Part shown: positions 1-8,666 of the stretch, in pieces
Position numbering within the stretch: the first letter of the stretch is position 1
Layout: every line of letters begins with the position of its first letter
NCBI GenBank assembly: GCA_903917425.1
Contig: CAIXAQ010000329.1
Location: 1 to 13,336 of the forward strand
Length of the DNA: 13,336 nucleotides
Direction: 5' to 3'
From: an uncultured Bacteroidales bacterium
GTDB taxonomy: Bacteria; Bacteroidota; Bacteroidia; Bacteroidales; UBA4417
Position numbers and translations under genes: made by a program
The notes under the pieces: model-generated
Seen by the model: only the letters and a program-made list of their open reading frames with translations
What the model was told of the DNA's origin: nothing
Database searches by the model: none

Positions 1-1
1 A

Positions 2-301
2 AATTATTGCTTTTTTCAGAATATTGACAACCCGTTTACAACCGGAAAACTTTTAGAAGAATTGATTATTCATAAAGAAAAGGCAGATGTAATTATTCCT
101 TCTTTTCAAAACAGGACCGGCCACCCGGTGCTTTTGAGCCCGGATGTTGCAAAGGATATTCTTTTACAAAATGATCCTGAAATACGGATTGATCAGTTTC
201 TCAAACGGTATAAAACAATAAATGTCGAAACATCCGACCCATCAATCCTGGCGAACATTAATTCGCACGAAGATTACCTGGCTGCAGGTTTTAGCTTGTG
301 A
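2..301 (+). CDS. MobA/MocA-like nucleotidyltransferase family protein, C-terminal part (5' end outside window)
   Basis: The frame is open from base 2 to the TGA at 299-301, giving about 99 residues; the true start lies before the window and the TTG at 62 is internal. The fragment resembles the C-terminal half of the NTP_transf_3 (MobA/MocA-like) family. Near its start is a hydrophobic stretch ending in N-I-D-N-P, in the place of the family's D-x-P substrate-binding loop. R-T-G-H-P-V-L-L follows, matching the G-H/N-P-V motif of molybdenum-cofactor cytidylyltransferases, and the end reads I-L-A-N-I-N-S-H-E-D-Y, where the family has a D-I-D-T-P-E-D-like close. Family members transfer a nucleotide from CTP or GTP, often to molybdopterin, in the cytoplasm. 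Both D-to-N differences (N-I-N in place of D-I-D) are notable but common in distant members. Substrate cannot be decided from this piece. Confidence 0.72.
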   Translation, partial: NYCFFQNIDNPFTTGKLLEELIIHKEKADVIIPSFQNRTGHPVLLSPDVAKDILLQNDPEIRIDQFLKRYKTINVETSDPSILANINSHEDYLAAGFSL

Positions 302-608
302 TTTCTTGGAAATGGAGCTTCGCCGCATAACCTTTTACGCATGATTCACCGATTACAAGCGATCATTCCCGGATAATTGGCCTCCGGATGTGTAAAATAT
401 TTACTCAATTCGTATCAATATCAGGTGGATACTATTACTTTTTTGTACTTTTGTTATCCTATAATAGGGAGTACCCTCGTCCAACCATTAGTCGAAAATT
501 ACAGGTGGCTTTCCCGATCTTTTTTTATTATCGTTATATGTTTGGAAAAGAGCTTTTCAAAGAAAAACGATGATATAATACTTATGTGATTCTAACACTC
601 CTGACAAA
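302..608. other. Intergenic region without a convincing gene
   Basis: No open frame here has a recognisable product. A 27-codon frame from the ATG at 312 is broken by a TGA at 342-344, and the two overlapping frames near 377-589 look like chance. Two perfect TAnnTTTG boxes occur, at 446-453 and 537-544, either of which could serve the nuclease gene at 609; neither has a clear upstream TTTG/TTG box. No terminator hairpin was seen after the upstream gene. Confidence 0.5.
537..544 (+). promoter_or_regulatory. Candidate Bacteroidota -7 box for the nuclease gene
   Basis: TATGTTTG matches TAnnTTTG exactly and would place transcription start near 551, about 58 bases before the ATG at 609. No good -33 TTTG lies 17-23 bases upstream, so the call is weak. 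A second box, TACTTTTG at 446-453, is an alternative with a leader of about 150 bases. Confidence 0.35.
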
Positions 609-3600
609 ATGCAACTCAAGCCTGTAGTGCTATTCCTCATAATGCTGCCTTTTCTTGCTGCTTCACAGCCTCCTACCGGGTATTACGACAATGCAGTCGG
701 TAAGACTGGAGCTACGCTAAAAACTACACTCCATAGGATCATCCGGGGACACACCCATTTAACCTACGACAATTTGTGGGATGCCTATTATACCACCGAC
801 GATAAACTGAATGGAACAGTTTGGGATATCTACAGCGATATCCCCAACGGCACTCCACCTTATGTTTACACTTTCGGAACAAACCAATGCTTAGATACAC
901 CAGGTCACGAAAACGGTTGCTATAACAGGGAGCACACTTTCCCGAAAAGTTGGTGGGGTGGAGGCACTGCTGCTGCCGACACCATGTACACCGACCTTTT
1001 TCATCTTTATCCAACCGACAGCAAGGTAAACTCCATGAGAAGCAACAACCCTTATGGAGAAGTGGCAGTAGCTAACTGGACCTCGCTGAACGGATCAAAA
1101 CTCGGGCCCAGTTCCCGTTCAGGGTATTCCGGTATTGTTTTTGAGCCACTTGACGGTTATAAAGGAGATGTTGCTCGTAATTATTTTTACATGGTTACAC
1201 GCTACGAAAGCCGGGTTGCATCGTGGGAATCACTTACCACCGAAGGAGATGTAGTGCTCGATGGGACTTCGTATCCCTGTTTCGAGCCGTGGTATCTGCA
1301 GATGCTCCTCGACTGGAACGCGTTGGACCCGGTTAGTCAGAAAGAAATCGATCGCAATAACGAAATTTATACCACCTACCAGCACAACCGCAATCCTTTT
1401 ATTGACCACCCGGAATATGTTAATGCGGTTTGGGGTACCCAGCCTGTACTCCCCGAACCTACCAATCCTGCTTCAGCTATGGGAGCAACAACTGTAATTC
1501 CCACTAACAGCGCCATTGATGTAACATGGACTGATGCCACCGGCATAACTCCGCCCACCGGATATGTGATAAAAGCTGCTCTTACTGCTTACACAAATAT
1601 TGCAGCACCCGTTGATGGCGTAGCCGAAACCACGGGGACGCTGGTTAAAATAGTAAGCCAGGGAAGCCAGGTTGCCCATTTTACAAATCTGATCGGAAGT
1701 ACTCCGTACTACATTGAAATTTATCCATACACAAATTGGGGAAGCGATATCAATTATAAAACGGATTCCTCTCCACAGTCATCTGCATCCACCTCTGCAA
1801 CTTCGGGATCAGGCAAAATATTTATTTCGGAATATATTGAAGGAACAAGCGATAACAAGGCAATTGAAATATATAATGGAGAGAGCTCAACACTGGATTT
1901 GACAAAGTTGACGATTTACTTATACGCTAATGGTGGCATTGCAGCTACAAATACCTTTACCGGCTCCGGCATTCTTTTACCAAATTCTGCTTACGTAATA
2001 TACAACAGTTCAGCAATTGAAGAAATTATAACCTCTGGCAATAGCCCTGGCTCAGTGGCAAATTTTAATGGCAACGATGTACTTGAAGTTCTCTATAACG
2101 GGCAACTCACTGATATTTTCGGCACCAAAGGAATTGATCCTGGAACAAGCTGGACTGTTGCCGGCATTACCACCGGCTCAGTTAATAAAACCCTGTTGCG
2201 AAAACTAAGTATCACCCAGGGTAATACCACACCATCAGGTTCTTTTGGCACTGATGCAACCACTTCGGAATGGGTAATCATGAGTACCGATTATGCTAAA
2301 AACCTGGGTGAGTTCGGATCAGCATGGAAAGGCATTTCAGGTGCTGATTGGGCTACCTCTGCAAACTGGGATATGGATTTTCCGGTTGCCGGTATTAATG
2401 TCATTATTCCAGATGTAACTACCAAGCCTGTAATCTCAACTTCTGTTTCTGCCCGCAACCTGCTTGTTAAAATAAGCGGACTTCTTACTATTGGCTCCAC
2501 CGGAGCTTTAGAAGTGACCGGCACATTAACAAACCTTAGCACATCAGCAGGCCTGGTAGTCGAAAGCGGTGGTTCACTAATTGAAAGCACTCCCGGCATA
2601 GTCGCAACAGTAAAGCGCGCTGTTAATGGCTGGACGGATGCATTCCATGGCTGGCATTTACTCTCATCGCCGGTGGCAGCTCAGGCAGTTGCGCCTGATT
2701 TTACTGATGCCACTGCAAGCAACTACGACTTTTATAAATGGAGCGAACCGGCCAACACCTGGCTAAACCAGAAAACGGGGGCAAACAATATTATTTCATT
2801 TGTGCCAGGCACAGGATACATGGTAGGATATGCATCAAATGCTACCAAACAGTTTACCGGCTCTCTCAACGCCTCCGATATCCAGGTAAGTGGTCTTACC
2901 TGCTCAAGCGGTGCAAATTCAGGTTGGCACCTGCTGGGAAATCCTTTCCCATCTGCACTTAATATGAACAAAGGGAATTGGGCATTTACGAATATTACAG
3001 CAACTGCCAAAATCTGGCAGGAATCATCGTCATCCTATGTGGATATTTCGGCCGACGATGGCATTATCCCGGCCATGAATGGTTTTATGGTCGAAACCTC
3101 CGGTTCGGGCTCGATGACCATTCCTACTGCTGCCCGTGAACAATCAGCGAACGTCTGGTATAAAAGTGGTAAAAACCGCATCAAACTTGTTGCCACTGAT
3201 CTGGATAATTATCTTTCGCAGGAATGCAATATCATGGTAAATGCAAAAGCGACCGAAGGCTTCGACCAGGAATACGACTCACACTTCCTGGCAGGATTTG
3301 CACCCGTTTTTTATTCAACGACAGGAAACGAGCAATTATCAACAAATACTTTACCATTTGTCAGCAATAGCAGGGTAATCCGGATGGGTTTTGCGAAAAA
3401 CTCCGGAAGTAATTTCAGCCTTGAACTGGCAGATAATAGCATCGGCGAAGTGAAAACCATATATCTCACGGATCTTAAAACGGGTATAATCACCAACCTC
3501 GACGAAATTCCCATCTACACCTTTACGGCTTCCGATGGTGACGATGCCAGCCGTTTTGAGCTCAGCTTCGAAACCACGCTGGGAATAGAACAAAGCACAT

Positions 3601-3833
3601 GCAATACTGTACATGCGCACACCTATGGCAAAACGCTGTATATCAGAAAGGCTGACCATCTGAAAGGTAGTATTTTATTGTACAATGCAACCGGGCAACT
3701 GATATGGAAGCAAAATCTGGAAGCTACAGGTAACCAGGAGGTTAAGCTTACAAGCCTCGTTGCTGGTATTTACCTGTTGTCTATTTATACTGATAATGGC
3801 ATTTTCAACCAAAAGTTACTTATGAATCAATAA
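609..3833 (+). CDS. Secreted endonuclease I family nuclease with lamin-tail-like domain and T9SS sorting domain
   Basis: This 1074-residue protein starts with a signal peptide (residues 1-19, hydrophobic core VVLFLIMLPFL, then AAS-Q). Residues ~25-275 match the endonuclease I family (PF04231): N-R-E-H at 106-109, D-L-F-H-L-Y-P-T-D at 129-137, the N-N-P-Y-G at 146-150, G-D-V-A-R-N-Y-F-Y-M-V-T-R-Y at 186-199, and R-N-P-F-I-D-H-P-E at 261-269. H109, H132 and N141 fit the beta-beta-alpha metal catalytic site. Residues ~280-395 look like a fibronectin type III domain. Residues ~402-570 resemble a lamin-tail domain (I-F-I-S-E-Y-I-E-G then A-I-E-I-Y-N). Residues ~575-665 form a W-NW-P beta module. 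From ~681 a long region is shared with the protein at 5350, and the last ~55 residues (L-Y-N-A-T-G-Q-L-I-W onward) are a type A T9SS sorting domain. The protein is likely exported and anchored or released at the cell surface, where it would degrade extracellular DNA or RNA. No Shine-Dalgarno precedes the ATG. The nuclease call is strong; the middle domains are less sure. Confidence 0.9.
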   Translation: MQLKPVVLFLIMLPFLAASQPPTGYYDNAVGKTGATLKTTLHRIIRGHTHLTYDNLWDAYYTTDDKLNGTVWDIYSDIPNGTPPYVYTFGTNQCLDTPGHENGCYNREHTFPKSWWGGGTAAADTMYTDLFHLYPTDSKVNSMRSNNPYGEVAVANWTSLNGSKLGPSSRSGYSGIVFEPLDGYKGDVARNYFYMVTRYESRVASWESLTTEGDVVLDGTSYPCFEPWYLQMLLDWNALDPVSQKEIDRNNEIYTTYQHNRNPFIDHPEYVNAVWGTQPVLPEPTNPASAMGATTVIPTNSAIDVTWTDATGITPPTGYVIKAALTAYTNIAAPVDGVAETTGTLVKIVSQGSQVAHFTNLIGSTPYYIEIYPYTNWGSDINYKTDSSPQSSASTSATSGSGKIFISEYIEGTSDNKAIEIYNGESSTLDLTKLTIYLYANGGIAATNTFTGSGILLPNSAYVIYNSSAIEEIITSGNSPGSVANFNGNDVLEVLYNGQLTDIFGTKGIDPGTSWTVAGITTGSVNKTLLRKLSITQGNTTPSGSFGTDATTSEWVIMSTDYAKNLGEFGSAWKGISGADWATSANWDMDFPVAGINVIIPDVTTKPVISTSVSARNLLVKISGLLTIGSTGALEVTGTLTNLSTSAGLVVESGGSLIESTPGIVATVKRAVNGWTDAFHGWHLLSSPVAAQAVAPDFTDATASNYDFYKWSEPANTWLNQKTGANNIISFVPGTGYMVGYASNATKQFTGSLNASDIQVSGLTCSSGANSGWHLLGNPFPSALNMNKGNWAFTNITATAKIWQESSSSYVDISADDGIIPAMNGFMVETSGSGSMTIPTAAREQSANVWYKSGKNRIKLVATDLDNYLSQECNIMVNAKATEGFDQEYDSHFLAGFAPVFYSTTGNEQLSTNTLPFVSNSRVIRMGFAKNSGSNFSLELADNSIGEVKTIYLTDLKTGIITNLDEIPIYTFTASDGDDASRFELSFETTLGIEQSTCNTVHAHTYGKTLYIRKADHLKGSILLYNATGQLIWKQNLEATGNQEVKLTSLVAGIYLLSIYTDNGIFNQKLLMNQ

Positions 3834-3959
3834 TTCAATACATCATAAGCCCTTGATCCTATAGCAAACTAAGAGTTAACGAAAGAATAATGCAAGTAAC
3901 TGGTTATTTATTACCAACTATTGTCATTGACTTAACTGTTTCCGGTAGATCCGACTAAA

Positions 3960-4694
3960 CCATGACAAATAATAGGCTAGCTTATTTCCCATACCCCAGT
4001 GTCATCATATGAATTTGTTAAAAGCCTCTGCATCATCAAGTAAACAACAGATGTACAACCGGATTTCACTTGTTTTCTTTTCGCGTATTTCTCTTTGAGA
4101 CTTGAACCACAGATTTGAGACTTTTCCACTTTTCCAGATCTTCAAGGAGTTAAATTTGATCGTAAACCTTGAAGTTTCTGGTTTCAATTCTTCCATGCCC
4201 TTTTACGACTGTTTCACTTTCCGAATCAGGCTGTGGTTTCATTCGATTTATTCTCAACTTTACATTGGCCAGGAACAAGCTGATTGCCATTATACCAGGC
4301 ACTTACGATATATATCGGAGATTTTCCATGAAAACTATCTTTTGAACTACGAAGCGTTTTCCCTTCTGTAGCTATAACTTCATTGAGTTAAAGTTTTATA
4401 CCTGAGTGTATCGACCCAACTTATAAAAATGGACTCAAACTTATCGGGTTTGAGTAGTGAAAAAGCCCTGTTGATCGCATCGTGCGAAGGAATACCATTT
4501 GGCAGAGAAAGTATCTGCTTTAAAAATTCAATTTTAGTTGTGCCGAACAACTGTTTGGCATTACATGATTCCGCCCCACACAGAACAGCTAGGACGCTTA
4601 ATACCAGAATGTCGGTTAGGCTAAGTTTCTTGTTCCTGTTAAGCCTAGGATCAGGCATGTATGAAAATAAGTCATAAAGTTTAGTTCTGGTCAT
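3960..4694 (-). pseudogene. Decayed ISAs1-family transposase
   Basis: The N-terminal part is an intact frame of 104 residues from the ATG at 4694 to the stop at 4380, with D-P-R-L-N-R-N-K-K-L-S-L-T-D-I, A-V-L-C-G-A-E-S and L-P-N-G-I-P-S-H-D-A-I-N-R, all typical of ISAs1 (H-repeat) transposases. The rest continues in other frames. At ~4383-4226 E-V-I-A-T-E-G-K-T-L-R-S-S appears where the family has A-I-D-G-K-T-L-R, followed by V-S-A-W-Y-N-G-N-Q-L-V and K-S-N-E-T-T-A-stop. At 4227-~4100 G-H-G-R-I-E-T-R is seen with an internal stop. At ~4096-4005 E-I-R-L-Y-I-C-C-L-L-D-D-A follows, then two stops and H-W-G-M-G-N-K-L in place of H-W-G-I-E-N-K-L. About 80 residues between the second and third pieces are missing. 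The conserved D of D-G-K and the E of I-E-N are both changed (D to E, E to G), so it cannot be active. No terminal inverted repeats or target duplication were found. The 3' limit is approximate. Confidence 0.88.
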
Positions 4695-5349
4695 GATGTT
4701 GGATGAATCAGCCCTACAAAGTTTTAATGATTTTTTGACATAAACACTATCAACATATAAGTATTAATTAACAGACTTACAAATATTTAGGCCAAAATTG
4801 TTAACAACCAGCGGAAAAACAAAAACCACAAAAAACACTTTTAATATCTCGATGTATTTTTATTATCAAGGTGGATTTTAAAACTTCATCCAGCGTTGGC
4901 CTTGTTAAATTCAGCAACAATTATCTTGTTTTTTAAACATTTTACTATCTTTGAACGCTGGTTATTTCCAAACACAACTATGTTACTTCCTGCTTGCCCT
5001 TCACTACAACACTAAACGACCCTGCCACAACTCATAATGCTCTATAATCGACACATTACCAAGGCTTGCCCGGGCTAATGTTCAACATTTTATACTCAAT
5101 GTACACATTAACTCCATTACCTCATTTCTGCATTCACACTACTACTCATCCCGGCTATCGCCCAACAAGCATTGATCGGTGACCAACCTTTGAAACAGGA
5201 ATATTGAATCAAAGAAAAGCAGAAAACAGGAAATTATGCCGATGAACAATAAGCTTGTAACATTTTAACCTCTTACACAGGTGCTGCTTTTCCTCTCACC
5301 ATTTAAACGAAATAAACCAAAATCACGGTAACAATTAATACTAAATACC
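4695..5349. other. Long gene-free region between the transposase remnant and the second T9SS protein
   Basis: No convincing gene was found in these 655 bases. The first ~230 bases are AT-rich and may include the outer end of the insertion sequence, but no terminal repeat is visible. A good promoter lies at 4926-4953. Downstream of it, in the frame of base 5112, is a short stretch reading A-F-T-L-L-L-I-P-A-I-A-Q-Q-A-L-I-G-D (5130-5183). It resembles a signal-peptide core with its cleavage site, but has no start codon in frame and stops at 5205-5207. It may be the fossil of an earlier secreted-protein gene. No clear TAnnTTTG box lies close to the ATG at 5350. Confidence 0.45.
4926..4953 (+). 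promoter_or_regulatory. Bacteroidota-type promoter (TTG-N17-TATCTTTG)
   Basis: TTG at 4926-4928 and a perfect TAnnTTTG box (TATCTTTG, 4946-4953) are separated by 17 bases, which fits the Bacteroidota primary sigma factor consensus. Transcription would start near 4960. The next credible start codon is at 5350, so the transcript would carry a leader of about 390 bases, or the promoter is left over from a lost gene. Confidence 0.6.
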
Positions 5350-8300
5350 ATGAAAAATAAAATACACTTTACATGCAGCCTTGCATTGGTTGCTTTTATT
5401 GTTTTATTGATGATACCGGGATTGGGATGGGGTCAAACTCAATTAGCGGCTTGGACTTTTGATGCCACGCCTGCTGCGCCCAATACACCAAGCAGTGTTG
5501 CAGCTAATTTAGGAACCCAATCAGGTACTGCAACTATTTATGCTGATGGAACTAACGGATCATCCACATGGATTACTGCAACTGTAGGTAACGAACTCTC
5601 AGCATTTGCAGGTTCAACTTTAAACGACCCAAGAGGAACTCCTCTGGCTGGATTTTCTTATTGCCCGATTGGAGGAACTGGACTTTCTGCAAATGGGAAA
5701 TGTATGGTGATTAAACTCTCAATGACAGGATTTCAAGATCCGATACTGACATATGCCACCAGAAATACTGCTACAGGATTTCAAACACAAACATGGGCGT
5801 GGAGTACAGACAATAGTACTTATACCACTTTTGGAACAATCACGCCTCTTACTACTACTTTTGTAACCAAGTCGCTTGATCTGAGTAGCATTAATTCCCT
5901 TGATCAAGCAACTGCTGTTTATTTGCGTATTACGTTCACAGGAGCAACAAATGCAACAGGAAATAATAGATTAGATAATATTGTACTTAACGCTACTTCT
6001 GCCAGTGCCGGTGGCCCGACTAAACTTGCAATAACCTCTATTAACGGCGGAACATCACCTTCAGTAGGAATACCTTTCAATGTCATAGTCCAATCGCAGG
6101 ATGGAAGCAGTATTCCTGCAAATGTTGTTTCTAATACTGATTTTACATTGAGTCTGGCGACTGGAACAGGTACAATTGGAGGGACTTTGACTGGAACAGT
6201 ATTAGCAGGTTTTAGCACAGCAACAGTAACAGGAGTTACCTATAATAATGCCGAATCCGGTGTCAGTATTGCTGCAACTCGCACTGGAGGTGATGTATTA
6301 ACAGCGGGAACAAGTAGCACTTTTACTGTTTTGGGTGCAGCTGATCATTTGGCTTTTGTTAATCTGCCTACAACTGGATTGATTGCAACAAACCTTAACG
6401 CATTCACCGTTGAAGCCCGTCGTACAGATAATTCAGTTGATGCTAATTATGTATATAACATCACGGTGGTAAAAGCTTCGGGCTCGGGCAATCTTACCGG
6501 AACAACAGTTAAAGCAGCTGTTGCTGGTACAGCCACTTTCAACGATTTACAACTAGACGCTGCTGATATCTATACTCTTAATGCTTCATCAGGATCTTTA
6601 ACAAATGCAACCTCTGGAAACATTGAGATTGTAAGTACAGTAACAGCATATCGATCAAAAATCTCTGGCAATTGGAATACCAACGCTACCTGGGAGGCTT
6701 ATACAGGCACAAAATGGATTAATGCATTTGATTACCCTGTAAGTCCAACAAGAGATGTTACTATTCAAACCGGCCATACTGTTATTGTTCCCCTAAGCTA
6801 TAATCTGGGTACCGCTAAAAACCTTATCATAGAATCCGGAGCCACGCTTTACGCTAATTCAATCACGGGCTCCTGTTTTGTTTATGTATATGGTGATATT
6901 CTGAATGAAGGTACTATTGGTGGAGCAGCTGATGTTATTGGTTTTGACATTGAAGGAACTTCATGCCAGTTAAGTGGGAATGGTTCTTTTATTGCATCAC
7001 GGATTGCCAAATTCACAACTACAAATCCTATAACTAATTTAACATTCAATCAGAATGTCACACTCACTTACACAAGCGCTTCATCCGCTGCATTAAGAAA
7101 TGGGGTAGCAGCCACAACTACCTTTAACATGACACTTATTTCCGGCAAACAGCTGAACGTTAGTAATGCAAAGATTGACCTAACAGGATGCACACTTACA
7201 TTGAAATCGAATTCCAGTGGAACCGCTTCACTTCTCGATAACGGAACCATTTCAGGAATGAGCGGAACCAATGTCATTGTCGAACGATACATCCCCGGCG
7301 CAGCCAGCGCATGGCATTTTCTTTCTTCGCCCGTTGCGGCACAGGCAATATCTCCGGATTTTACAGTTTCACCAGCAACCGAATACGACTTTTTTACCTG
7401 GTACGAACAAGGTCTAGCAGGTGTAAATATAGGTAAATGGGTTAATTTTAAGAATACAACCATTCTCCCAACCTGGAATGATGCCAATGGAAGTACAAAT
7501 TTTGTTGTGGGCAAAGGGTATCTTGTCCAGTACCAGGCTGCTAACCCAACCAAAATATTTACAGGAATGCTCAACACTGGTACAGTTAATTTCCCGATGA
7601 CCATTTCAGGTACGGGTACATATGCTAAAACTAACCTGGCCGGTAACCCTTATCCTTCGTCAATCGACTGGAAAAGCGTTACAGGTTGGGATAAGTCAAA
7701 GCTTGCAGTTTCGGGTACCAGCCATAACTATTATATCTGGAACGACGGTGTTAGCCAGTATGGAGTTTACAACGACGAAAATTCCGGTGATGTGGGCACA
7801 AATGGAGTCAACCGCTACATTGCGCCTATGCAGGGCTTCTTTGTGCAAACGGCAGCGGCAGGTGATTTATCAATGACTAATGCAGTGCGTGTACATAGTT
7901 CACAAACCTGGTTAAAATCGGGCGGCAACGAAGGTTTCCGTTTAAAGGTAATTGCTCCTGAGAATAAAGGTTCCGACGAAATTTTGTTTGAGCTAGGGCA
8001 CAACTCTTCCTTAGGAGGCGCAGCCAAATGGTACAGTTTTGTTCCTACTGCTCCATCCCTTTCCACCCCTAAATCGGGTACGGAATACAGTATTAGTTTC
8101 CTGGAAACATTAACCAATGAAACGGTTATTCCTGTATCATTCAAAGCCGGAGTTGATGGCCAATATACTTTAGACGCCAATTTAAATCAACTGCCCAACG
8201 CCCAGGTATATTTGCTCGACAATAAGCTGGTGAAAACACAAAACCTCTCCGAAAACCCTGTTTATACGTTTACGGCAAGCAAAACCGACGATGCTTCGCG

Positions 8301-8586
8301 CTTTGTGCTTCATTTTGGCAATGTTTTCGGTATAAACGAAACGGCAAACCCACAGCCGTTCAGCGTGTATTCAAGCAATAATACGGTATATGTGGCCATT
8401 ACAAAAACGGGTACGGTTAAAGGCGAAGTATATGTGTATAATACACTTGGTCAGGTTATGGCACTTCAAAACCTTAGCGGCGACCTCACTAAAATAAACC
8501 TCGACGCCTCCACAGGGTACTACCTGGTAAAGGTTGTTACTGCCGAAAGCACTTACACAGCCAAAGTTTTTGTAAAACAGCAGTAA
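5350..8586 (+). CDS. Large T9SS-secreted surface protein with Ig-like repeats
   Basis: This 1078-residue protein begins with a signal peptide (residues 1-29: K-N-K start, hydrophobic core, then G-L-G-W-G-Q). Residues ~30-215 form a beta-rich module starting A-A-W-T-F and ending R-L-D-N-I-V-L, like jelly-roll modules common in Bacteroidota surface proteins. Two related Ig-like repeats follow, beginning T-K-L-A-I-T-S (~223) and D-H-L-A-F-V-N (~332). Next is a W-NW-P beta module with V-T-I-Q-T-G-H-T-V (~435-540), then a beta-helix-like stretch. From ~651 (A-W-H-F-L-S-S-P-V-A-A-Q) to the end it is homologous to the nuclease at 609, including G-N-P-Y-P-S-S and Y-T-F-T-A-S-x-x-D-D-A-S-R-F. The last ~55 residues (V-Y-N-T-L-G-Q-V) are a type A T9SS sorting domain. 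No catalytic motif was recognised; an adhesin or surface-layer role is an inference. Only two cysteines were noticed in the N-terminal half. The ATG has no Shine-Dalgarno. Confidence 0.88.
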   Translation: MKNKIHFTCSLALVAFIVLLMIPGLGWGQTQLAAWTFDATPAAPNTPSSVAANLGTQSGTATIYADGTNGSSTWITATVGNELSAFAGSTLNDPRGTPLAGFSYCPIGGTGLSANGKCMVIKLSMTGFQDPILTYATRNTATGFQTQTWAWSTDNSTYTTFGTITPLTTTFVTKSLDLSSINSLDQATAVYLRITFTGATNATGNNRLDNIVLNATSASAGGPTKLAITSINGGTSPSVGIPFNVIVQSQDGSSIPANVVSNTDFTLSLATGTGTIGGTLTGTVLAGFSTATVTGVTYNNAESGVSIAATRTGGDVLTAGTSSTFTVLGAADHLAFVNLPTTGLIATNLNAFTVEARRTDNSVDANYVYNITVVKASGSGNLTGTTVKAAVAGTATFNDLQLDAADIYTLNASSGSLTNATSGNIEIVSTVTAYRSKISGNWNTNATWEAYTGTKWINAFDYPVSPTRDVTIQTGHTVIVPLSYNLGTAKNLIIESGATLYANSITGSCFVYVYGDILNEGTIGGAADVIGFDIEGTSCQLSGNGSFIASRIAKFTTTNPITNLTFNQNVTLTYTSASSAALRNGVAATTTFNMTLISGKQLNVSNAKIDLTGCTLTLKSNSSGTASLLDNGTISGMSGTNVIVERYIPGAASAWHFLSSPVAAQAISPDFTVSPATEYDFFTWYEQGLAGVNIGKWVNFKNTTILPTWNDANGSTNFVVGKGYLVQYQAANPTKIFTGMLNTGTVNFPMTISGTGTYAKTNLAGNPYPSSIDWKSVTGWDKSKLAVSGTSHNYYIWNDGVSQYGVYNDENSGDVGTNGVNRYIAPMQGFFVQTAAAGDLSMTNAVRVHSSQTWLKSGGNEGFRLKVIAPENKGSDEILFELGHNSSLGGAAKWYSFVPTAPSLSTPKSGTEYSISFLETLTNETVIPVSFKAGVDGQYTLDANLNQLPNAQVYLLDNKLVKTQNLSENPVYTFTASKTDDASRFVLHFGNVFGINETANPQPFSVYSSNNTVYVAITKTGTVKGEVYVYNTLGQVMALQNLSGDLTKINLDASTGYYLVKVVTAESTYTAKVFVKQQ

Positions 8587-8595
8587 TATTGCAAT

Positions 8596-8626
8596 CCGGA
8601 AACAAGCCTGGCAGGTTTGTTTCCGG
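8596..8626 (+). other. Strong intercistronic hairpin
   Basis: A 14-bp stem (8596-8609 with 8613-8626) closes a 3-base loop, with one G-T pair and no mismatch. It starts 10 bases after the stop of the T9SS gene. No T-run follows, so it is more likely to protect or process the upstream mRNA, or to set differential expression with the small gene at 8667, than to be a simple terminator. Confidence 0.7.
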
Positions 8627-8666
8627 GTACTAAAACAGGAAGTCAAAAATTTAAAATTTCAGGAAA

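Noticed and set aside
377..589. Two overlapping open frames of 61-70 codons before the nuclease gene
   Set aside because: Neither has family motifs or a ribosome binding site, and both overlap the probable promoter region; treated as chance.
4102..4371. An 89-codon plus-strand frame
   Set aside because: It lies antisense to the ISAs1 remnant, whose motifs explain the sequence on the minus strand.
4980..5015. An 11-residue frame (M-L-L-P-A-C...) just after the orphan promoter as a leader peptide
   Set aside because: No run of regulatory codons, no hairpin and no ribosome binding site; it is probably random.
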